Of a stretch of 20,367 bases of DNA, positions 15,649 to 20,367 are shown piece by piece. Under the pieces are notes generated by a model, which saw only the letters and a list, made by a program, of their open reading frames with translations, made no database searches and was not told the origin of the DNA. The stretch is from Clostridia bacterium (GTDB lineage: Bacteria; Bacillota; Clostridia; Oscillospirales; Acutalibacteraceae), in NCBI GenBank assembly GCA_017480265.1, contig JAFVAZ010000063.1, positions 1 to 20,367 on the forward strand. The letters run 5' to 3'. A program made the translations under genes and the position numbers. Position 1 is the first letter of the stretch, and every line of letters begins with the position of its first letter.

Positions 15649-15678
15649 ATATTATTAACATTTTAAATGATTTGTCAA
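15649..15678 (-). promoter_or_regulatory. Possible acpP promoter
   Basis: A perfect TTGACA at 15673-15678 on the minus strand is followed by TAATAT at 15649-15654 after 18 bases. The -35 is strong and the -10 is weak. It leaves a long leader of about 110 bases before acpP. Confidence 0.45.
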
Positions 15679-15827
15679 TAATAAAATCTAAAAAATCGAA
15701 TCTACTCTAACTTGCAGTATTTAAATTATCAGTACTTGTAATAAAAAAAGCGAAGTAAAATTTTAATACCTACGCACTTCAAAACTGAATCTTCTTATAT
15801 GTTATGATTGCTGAACCTTTTATCATT

Positions 15828-15867
15828 AATAAAAAATAAAATCCCCCAGCAAAACTTGCTAAGGGAT
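15828..15867 (-). terminator. Rho-independent terminator of the cysteine-rich repeat gene
   Basis: On the minus strand ATCCC-TT-AGCAA pairs with TTGCT-GG-GGGAT around a three-base loop, and is followed by a T-rich tract (TTTTATTTTTTATT). It lies just downstream of the stop codon at 15889. Confidence 0.85.
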
Positions 15868-15888
15868 ATTTAAATGAGAAAATACCTT

Positions 15889-17196
15889 TTATTTATTATT
15901 TATATTTATTGATAAATTTTCAGCGGTGCAATCTTGCACGCAAGCATGTATATCATTCCAATAATCTTCGCAGAAAATATTCCCCGCTAAAAAGAATGAA
16001 TTGATCTCACCCGCTACTGTGCAATTGCTTAAATTCCCGCCTTGCTTCCAAAATACAAGTTTATGCGAAATCCTTTGATCTCCCGCTACGTTTTGGGCGG
16101 CGATGCCTCCCACGATAGCACCGGTCATCTTGCAATTGACCGTACAATCTTTGATAGTCTCATAATTTTTAGCTGCTATGCCTCCCAATTTATAAGCATT
16201 GAGCGATCCTTCAACAGAACAGTTTTCAATTAAACCATTGTTTGTAGATGCGACCCCTCCAGCTGATCCGTCATTCCATGAGGTATTTTCTTGATTCAAT
16301 ATATAACTATCATAGTCAAAATTGGAATCTAAATTTTTATTATTAATATGTGAGTTGACAGTGCAATTTAAAACATTCCCATAGTTAAATGAGCAAATCC
16401 CTGCACTTTCAGGATTATTGAAAGTATTATCTCCATTTAAGCCTTTTTCTACGCAATTAACAATTGTAGCTACGGATGTACAATTCTGAATAACTGAATA
16501 ATTGTACCCGGCAATCCCTGCGCAAGCAAAATCCTTCGAAGTTACTCTTCCATTAAAGCTACAGTCATTTATCTTTCCATAATTGCAGTTACAAATACCA
16601 CTAGCGCCTACAGTTCCGTCGATATTTGCTCTGACTTTGCAGTTTTCTATCAAGCCGAAATTATCATCGCAGACTCCTGCCAATGCAAAAGAATTATCTT
16701 GCGAAGTTATGTTTCCTGAGATGTTAAGATTTTTTACCACGCCGTTTTTCCCGATGCACCCGAATAATGCGCCTGCTATATATTTTTCATTGATTTTATC
16801 GAAATTTGCAATATTGCAATTTATCGAATACCCGTTTCCATCAAAAGTCCCCTCAAAACTTTTATTCCTATTTAAATTGAGATTAAAATTATTTAACCAT
16901 TTCTTAAAAAAATTACTACCTAAATTAGAATATCCTATCGCCTGCCAAGAAATAGGCTTTCCATCTACTTGATCATCTGCTGTAAGATTGATATCATTTG
17001 CAAGCTTTATGCATTGACCTTTGAAGTTGTTTCCGCCGTTTACTTCTTCTGCAAAAGTCTCAAGCTCAACCTGCGTACTTATCCAGATCACTTCTTCATC
17101 TAAAGCAAACAAACTAGAAATACTTAAATTTGACACCAATATACCAACTACAAAAAACGCTGAAATAATCTTAAAAAATGCATTTTGTTTTTTCAT
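15889..17196 (-). CDS. Secreted cysteine-rich repeat protein (GLUG-like beta-helix)
   Basis: A 435-residue protein with a signal peptide (about 1-31: KK, hydrophobic stretch, cleavage near FA-LD). From about residue 95 it is built of irregular repeats of 20-40 residues of the form G-hydrophobic-(C/A)-x2-N-x-G-hydrophobic-I-x-N-C-(T/S/K)-V, for example AGGVASTNNGLIENCSVEGS. This is the pattern of GLUG repeats in extracellular right-handed beta-helices. The mature part has about 20 cysteines, most in the repeated N-C position, which would stack as a ladder along the helix. No sortase LPXTG motif, S-layer domain or membrane anchor is visible, so it is probably released or held non-covalently. 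AGAGGT precedes the ATG. It has its own extended -10 promoter and terminator, downstream of the RiPP genes. Function unknown. Confidence 0.8.
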   Translation of the reverse strand: MKKQNAFFKIISAFFVVGILVSNLSISSLFALDEEVIWISTQVELETFAEEVNGGNNFKGQCIKLANDINLTADDQVDGKPISWQAIGYSNLGSNFFKKWLNNFNLNLNRNKSFEGTFDGNGYSINCNIANFDKINEKYIAGALFGCIGKNGVVKNLNISGNITSQDNSFALAGVCDDNFGLIENCKVRANIDGTVGASGICNCNYGKINDCSFNGRVTSKDFACAGIAGYNYSVIQNCTSVATIVNCVEKGLNGDNTFNNPESAGICSFNYGNVLNCTVNSHINNKNLDSNFDYDSYILNQENTSWNDGSAGGVASTNNGLIENCSVEGSLNAYKLGGIAAKNYETIKDCTVNCKMTGAIVGGIAAQNVAGDQRISHKLVFWKQGGNLSNCTVAGEINSFFLAGNIFCEDYWNDIHACVQDCTAENLSININNK

Positions 17197-17244
17197 ATAC
17201 CTCTATCTGCCTTTCTATTAAAGAATAAATTTTCCAACGCGTTC

Positions 17245-17253
17245 ATTATATCA
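17245..17253 (-). promoter_or_regulatory. Extended -10 promoter of the cysteine-rich repeat gene
   Basis: On the minus strand TGATATAAT is a perfect extended -10 element (TGnTATAAT) about 49 bases upstream of the ATG. The -35 region (TTTATT) is poor, as is common with extended -10 promoters. Confidence 0.55.
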
Positions 17254-17429
17254 CATCCAAAAATAAAAATAAATAACACTTTTCGATTATTTTTTATTTT
17301 TAATATAAAAGATCTGCATATTTAATGTTCAAGATGTGAACCTACTTTTATTTTAAAATATTTTTGAGCTTTTTAATTGTAGATTACGATTCGTGTTATC
17401 AACGTATTCCCAGCTTTACTTTAGCTTTT

Positions 17430-18443
17430 TCACCTATAGCAGCAGTAAATGTTTTCATACTTATCGTCAGTAGAAAAATAACTCAACTGCCTACATCCCC
17501 CTGCGCATATAAACCCTTTATCGCAATCTTTGCATTTACCTTTTAGCATATCAGGCAAAAAATTCCTATTATAAGCAAAGGCACCTTCTCTATTCCAGAT
17601 TTCGTCCAATGTATTCTCTCTCAAATTGCCTTCAATAAAGCTATCGTCTTGCAGCGATTCGCAACCTTTCACATTGCCGATACTATCTATCCCTACAACG
17701 AACTTGCCGGCTTGGCACCCACACCAAAGCTCATTTCCATATCCTCTGATATAATCCTCATTTTCGTCATAATACCCTATATCATCTCCGGTAAACATAA
17801 TCACCTTCCCAAGGGCTTTTTTATCTCTGATAAACTTCGTTAAATACGGCACCTTATCAACTGCTAGCACCAATTCCGGATTATCTCTTGCGTTCCCCAT
17901 TGGGGAGGCGATCTGTAGCTGCCAACACGGAATACCGTTATCTACGACGAAATCGTACATATCTTCTAGCTCGTCCACATTTAACCCAGTGACCGTTGTA
18001 ACAATCCCTAATGGCATTTTTTCTTCCTTTAGCCTTTTTATTACTTTAAGTACATGTTCAAAGGAATGCGGATTCCTTCTGATCGTATTGTGGGTATTCT
18101 CTAGTCCGTCAACAGATATATACAGTATATTTATACCAGAATTTTTTATTTGCTCAAAATTCTCTTCGTTCAGATTAAACGCATTCGTAATAATATTCGT
18201 CGAGACGCCATTATCTACAAATTTCCTCGAAACCTTATCCCAGTCCTTCTTCAAGAAAATCTCTCCACCAATTAACGTTATCTCTTCCAACCCCATATCG
18301 ATAAGCTGCTGAGCTATATCTAAGCATTCATCGGTAGTAAGTTCTAGGTCTCTTTCTTTACCCGCCTTAGATCCACAGTGCATACAGTTCATATTGCACT
18401 TCAAAGTCATCTCCCAAACTGCTTTCTTTGGATAATATTTCAT
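17430..18443 (-). CDS. Radical SAM/SPASM peptide maturase, splicease-like
   Basis: A 337-residue enzyme. The radical SAM cluster motif CNMNCMHC (Cys16, Cys20, Cys23) is near the N-terminus, followed by the SAM-binding LIGGE (58-61) and YISVDGLE (108-115) segments. The C-terminal SPASM domain matches CX9-15GX4C (Cys243, Gly256, Cys261) and CX2CX5CX3C (Cys304, 307, 313, 317) with a last Cys at 334 or 335, enough for two auxiliary iron-sulfur clusters. Such enzymes modify ribosomal peptides; the WEMTLKCNMNCMHCGSKAG start resembles those acting on NHLP-leader precursors, including PlpX-type spliceases. I place the start at the ATG with AGGAGG 9 bases upstream, not at an upstream frame extension. 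The precursor genes lie just upstream on the same strand. The exact chemistry is inferred, not shown. Confidence 0.88.
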   Translation of the reverse strand: MKYYPKKAVWEMTLKCNMNCMHCGSKAGKERDLELTTDECLDIAQQLIDMGLEEITLIGGEIFLKKDWDKVSRKFVDNGVSTNIITNAFNLNEENFEQIKNSGINILYISVDGLENTHNTIRRNPHSFEHVLKVIKRLKEEKMPLGIVTTVTGLNVDELEDMYDFVVDNGIPCWQLQIASPMGNARDNPELVLAVDKVPYLTKFIRDKKALGKVIMFTGDDIGYYDENEDYIRGYGNELWCGCQAGKFVVGIDSIGNVKGCESLQDDSFIEGNLRENTLDEIWNREGAFAYNRNFLPDMLKGKCKDCDKGFICAGGCRQLSYFSTDDKYENIYCCYR

Positions 18444-18487
18444 CTTAAAAATCCTCCTATATTTTATAAAATTATAAAAAATGAGGA

Positions 18488-18532
18488 TGGAATTTAAATC
18501 CGGGCGCATACAATTCTCTTATCTAAATTCCA
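18488..18532. repeat. 9-bp inverted repeat between the small NHLP-like gene and the radical SAM gene
   Basis: TGGAATTTA (18488-18496) and TAAATTCCA (18524-18532) flank a 27-base loop in the 114-base gap ahead of the enzyme gene. No T-tract follows on the minus strand, so it is not a standard terminator. It could be an RNA stem that limits expression or directs processing between precursor and enzyme. Confidence 0.5.
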
Positions 18533-18557
18533 CCACACATTCACAATAAAGTTTTTC

Positions 18558-18743
18558 TTAATACGGGAACATCACGTGCATATCGTCTACTCTGTCTTCA
18601 TATACATTTACGTTTACATCATCCGGGAACGTGATACCGATCTCTTTTAGAGCCTCTTTTGCATTTTGCAAAATTTTCTTTCTAAAGCTCTTGTCGTTAT
18701 CGGCCTTTTCTACGATTTTGTTATAAATTAATTCCATATCCAT
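18558..18743 (-). CDS. Free-standing NHLP-leader-like small protein
   Basis: A 61-residue acidic protein. Its body follows the nitrile-hydratase-like leader pattern: a helical N-terminus (IYNKIVEKADNDKSFRKKIL), then AKEALKEIGITFPDDVNVNV and a terminal hydrophobic segment ending MFPY. Unlike the neighbouring precursor it has no Gly-Gly cleavage site and essentially no core. It may be a partner of the radical SAM enzyme, comparable in position and size to the small accessory protein that accompanies PlpX, or a decayed or leader-only precursor. The ATG has GGAGGT about 8 bases upstream and starts 22 bases after the precursor stop, so the two are surely cotranscribed. Real gene likely; function open. 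Confidence 0.78.
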   Translation of the reverse strand: MDMELIYNKIVEKADNDKSFRKKILQNAKEALKEIGITFPDDVNVNVYEDRVDDMHVMFPY

Positions 18744-18765
18744 CTTTATTTACCTCCATTCTTAC

Positions 18766-19122
18766 TTATTTTATTCCAATAGTAATATTTTCGTATGAGC
18801 TTTGAATCTGAGAATTACTTGGGTAGTTAGTTACGCCATACTTGCACTGGACCGATGGGAAACGGAAAATATCAACTGTAACTCCGCCAGAGACACCTGC
18901 TAGATCTGATTCGTCCATTTCCGTAGGTAGCTCGCTCGGAATGATAAAGACTAGATTCTTGGCATCATAGTCGTGCACCGTGACCTTTACAGGAAGTTCT
19001 TTCCCTGTCAGCTCCAGAACCGCTGCATTAGTATCCTTTACGAGTTTTTCTTTGAAGGCTGCGTCCTTCGTGGCTTTTTCGATGGCTTCATTGACCAACT
19101 TTACAATTTCTGAATGTTGCAT
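18766..19122 (-). CDS. RiPP precursor with NHLP leader and Lys-Tyr-Gly core
   Basis: A 118-residue precursor of a ribosomally made, modified peptide. Residues 1-80 form a nitrile-hydratase-alpha-like leader (proteusin-type): EIVKLVNEAIEKATKDAAF, then KELPVKVTVHDYDAKNLVFI, ending LAGVSGG, a double-glycine site of the type cut by C39 peptidases of export transporters. The predicted core is the 38 residues 81-118, with Cys93, the tripeptide Lys94-Tyr95-Gly96, then VTNYPS and a second downstream Tyr. X-Y-G is the site where PlpX-type spliceases remove a tyramine unit, leaving an alpha-keto-beta-amide. The gene has AGGAGGA upstream of the ATG, a consensus promoter, and the accessory and radical SAM genes directly downstream. 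No transporter, protease or second modifying enzyme lies in the window. Confidence 0.88.
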   Translation of the reverse strand: MQHSEIVKLVNEAIEKATKDAAFKEKLVKDTNAAVLELTGKELPVKVTVHDYDAKNLVFIIPSELPTEMDESDLAGVSGGVTVDIFRFPSVQCKYGVTNYPSNSQIQSSYENITIGIK

Positions 19123-19164
19123 TTTATTATTCCTCCTTATTAAAAAATCTAATCTAAATGCGCC

Positions 19165-19203
19165 CTACCAACTCACAATATGATTTCTAAATTAAGTTGG
19201 TAG
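19165..19203. repeat. 9-bp inverted repeat at the predicted start of the RiPP transcript
   Basis: CTACCAACT (19165-19173) and AGTTGGTAG (19195-19203) flank a 21-base spacer. The promoter-proximal arm begins at or next to the predicted start of transcription, so it may be an operator for a dimeric repressor or a stem at the very 5' end of the message that protects it from decay. Confidence 0.65.
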
Positions 19204-19207
19204 TTAT

Positions 19208-19236
19208 ATTGTATCATTAAATTTTTAATCTGTCAA
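19208..19236 (-). promoter_or_regulatory. Sigma-A promoter of the RiPP operon
   Basis: On the minus strand TTGACA (19231-19236) and TACAAT (19208-19213) are exactly 17 bases apart, about 86 bases upstream of the precursor start. This near-consensus promoter implies strong vegetative transcription unless the adjacent inverted repeat limits it. Confidence 0.85.
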
Positions 19237-19288
19237 CACTTCTTATATATACAAAAATCTTTATGTTTTTTATGCATTATGCATTAAA

Positions 19289-19996
19289 TTATGTCTGTGT
19301 TTTGTTTTCATCCTTCTCAAACCTCTTCCTTAATGTATTCAAAGCCTTTTTTTCAATTCTAGATACATATGAACGCGATATCCCTAAAAGCTGTGCTACT
19401 TCCCTTTGCGGCAAAGGTTTGCGACCATTTAAACCATATCGCAAGATTACTATCTTTCTTTCCCTCTGCGTCAGGACTTCATTTATGTAATTATAAAGTT
19501 TCTCAGATTTAAGCTTTACATCAATCTCATCTACAAAAGAATCTTCTATTGCAATAAGATCCATCAAAACTAAAGTATTCCCATCTTTGTCTATATCTAT
19601 CGGCTCATTCATAGAGATATCCTGCAGATTTTTCTTTGTACTTCTAAAATGCATCAAGACTTCATTATCTATACATCTGGCTGCGTAGCTAGAAAGTCTT
19701 ATCCCTTTAGAGATATTGAAACTATCTACAGCCTTAATCAAACCGATAGTTCCGATCGAAACCAGGTCATCTTGATCTTTGGCCGAAGAAAGATATTTTT
19801 TCACAATATGCGCTACCAACCTTAAATTGTGTTCTATTAATTTATTCCTCGCTGATCTATCTCCCAGTTGCATTTTTTGTAAGAGGCTTCTTTCTTCTTT
19901 GGCAGATAACGGTTTGGGAAACGAATTCCTGCCTGTTACGTGCAAAATAAAACAGAGGAAATTTTGCAACGTATAAAAAAGTAAACTAAATGCCAA
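19289..19996 (-). CDS. sigK: Sporulation sigma factor sigma-K (pro-form)
   Basis: A 235-residue sigma factor of the late mother cell. A hydrophobic N-terminal pro-sequence (about residues 1-20) precedes NSFPKPLS, as in pro-sigma-K, which is freed by the SpoIVFB membrane protease. Region 2 includes LIEHNLRLVAHIVKK (54-68) and SIGTIGLIKAVDSFN; region 4 ends with the helix-turn-helix REVAQLLGISRSYVSRIEKK (198-217). These match sigma-K better than sigma-E. The gene is continuous, with no skin-type element interrupting it. The start is TTG, with AGGAGGTGG about 9 bases upstream, and no better ATG fits the pro-sequence. A sigma-K-type promoter precedes it. The RiPP promoter lies just past its 3' end. 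Confidence 0.92.
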   Translation of the reverse strand: MAFSLLFYTLQNFLCFILHVTGRNSFPKPLSAKEERSLLQKMQLGDRSARNKLIEHNLRLVAHIVKKYLSSAKDQDDLVSIGTIGLIKAVDSFNISKGIRLSSYAARCIDNEVLMHFRSTKKNLQDISMNEPIDIDKDGNTLVLMDLIAIEDSFVDEIDVKLKSEKLYNYINEVLTQRERKIVILRYGLNGRKPLPQREVAQLLGISRSYVSRIEKKALNTLRKRFEKDENKTQT

Positions 19997-20024
19997 CTAT
20001 TCCCACCTCCTTATATTATATCAA

Positions 20025-20053
20025 TACTTTATGAGTTTATAATATAATTTGTG
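20025..20053 (-). promoter_or_regulatory. Sigma-K-type promoter upstream of sigK
   Basis: On the minus strand CACA (20050-20053) and CATAAAGTA (20025-20033) are 16 bases apart, matching the sigma-K consensus mACm-N16/17-CATAnnnTA at all defined positions. It lies about 29 bases from the TTG start, suitable for autoregulation. It does not fit the sigma-E -35 consensus. Confidence 0.6.
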
Positions 20054-20109
20054 TTAGTCTACATTTAGTTTAAATAAATTAATATATTCCGATCTTAAAT
20101 CCCGCGACA

Positions 20110-20367
20110 TTACACTTTCTTAAAAGTCTTAATTATTAACAAAGATAAATATAAAAGCCCGATGCATATTAGTAATACTATAAAGGGATTTAAGACAAAA
20201 CTTGCTAAAATGAAGCCTATGCAGCTAATGAACGCTATGAGTAAAGCATAGGGTAGCTTTGTAGCGATATGGTTTACGACGCTGCACTTAGTGCCTGTAG
20301 CTGCCATTATGGTTGTATCAGAAATCGGGGAAACATGGTCGCCAAAAACAGATCCGGCTAAAACCGC
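20110..20367 (-). CDS. NhaC-family Na+/H+ antiporter (N-terminal part beyond the window)
   Basis: The frame is open to base 20367, so only the last 85 residues are present. They begin AVLAGSVFGDHVSPISDTT, a highly conserved ion-translocation segment of NhaC/MleN-type antiporters, followed by CSVVNHIATKLPYAL and two hydrophobic helices ending in IIKTFKKV. These transporters exchange Na+ (sometimes with a carboxylate such as malate) for protons at the cytoplasmic membrane. An in-frame ATG at 20305-20307 is internal to the conserved domain and is not the start. Substrate specificity cannot be judged from this fragment. Confidence 0.88.
   Translation of the reverse strand, partial: AVLAGSVFGDHVSPISDTTIMAATGTKCSVVNHIATKLPYALLIAFISCIGFILASFVLNPFIVLLICIGLLYLSLLIIKTFKKV

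Larger units (their letters stand above)
15533..15888. other. Intergenic region between acpP and the cysteine-rich repeat protein
   Basis: A 356-base AT-rich gap without a supportable gene. It holds the acpP ribosome binding site (15542-15547), a possible acpP promoter, a weak GAAGT/ACTTC dyad near 15752-15780, and the terminator of the repeat-protein gene. Short frames of about 15 codons exist but lack ribosome binding sites. Confidence 0.6.

Noticed and set aside
18444..18509. Upstream extension of the radical SAM protein by 22 residues
   Set aside because: The ATG at 18441-18443 has an ideal AGGAGG at the right spacing and begins right before the conserved domain; the extension lacks a ribosome binding site and overlaps the intergenic inverted repeat.
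19265..19290. Repeated ATGCAT at the 3' end of sigK as terminator or repeat element
   Set aside because: Only two short palindromes without a GC stem or adjoining T-tract; could be chance in AT-rich DNA.
1..20367. CRISPR array, insertion sequence or prophage
   Set aside because: No regularly spaced repeats, transposase, integrase or phage-like genes were seen anywhere in the window.

Overview
The window is AT-rich DNA from an endospore-forming member of the Bacillota, most likely class Clostridia. The evidence is the intact spoIIAA-spoIIAB-sigF operon, a complete sigK with its own sigma-K-type promoter, a type III glutamine synthetase, strong AGGAGG-type ribosome binding sites and several TTG start codons. 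I cannot name a genus from the sequence. Both ends are cut inside genes: a FabG-like reductase at the left edge and an NhaC-type antiporter at the right edge.

Layout. 1-2200: end of a short-chain reductase, then a leftward set of a TM2-domain protein (with a consensus promoter), a DUF2752 membrane protein and a histidine phosphatase. 2389-5977, rightward: an XRE regulator overlapping folC, then spoIIAA, spoIIAB and sigF. 6044-9925, leftward: an MGDG-synthase-type glycosyltransferase, a BaiN/HI0933-type flavoprotein, cytidylate kinase and PlsC, led by a strong sigma-A promoter. 10137-11550, rightward: tRNA-Arg(CCG), ispF, and a tcdA/ThiF-family gene broken by one in-frame TAA. 11613-13706, leftward: glnN (GSIII). 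A 373-base divergent region with two near-identical palindromes separates glnN from a secreted coiled-coil M23 peptidase (14080-15198). A bidirectional terminator and a lone acpP follow.

The right third (15828-19236, leftward) is the accessory part. A consensus sigma-A promoter, with a 9-bp inverted repeat at its predicted start of transcription, drives a 118-residue RiPP precursor with an NHLP (nitrile-hydratase-like) leader ending in a Gly-Gly site. Next come a 61-residue free-standing NHLP-leader-like protein and a 337-residue radical SAM/SPASM enzyme with a full cysteine set. The core peptide contains a Lys-Tyr-Gly site of the X-Y-G kind used by tyramine-excising spliceases (PlpX type), so a beta-amino-acid-containing product is a reasonable hypothesis, not a demonstrated one. 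Downstream, with its own promoter and terminator, is a secreted cysteine-rich repeat protein resembling GLUG beta-helix proteins. The cluster sits directly downstream of sigK.

The remaining genes are housekeeping: lipid, nucleotide, folate, isoprenoid and nitrogen metabolism, cell wall and sporulation control.
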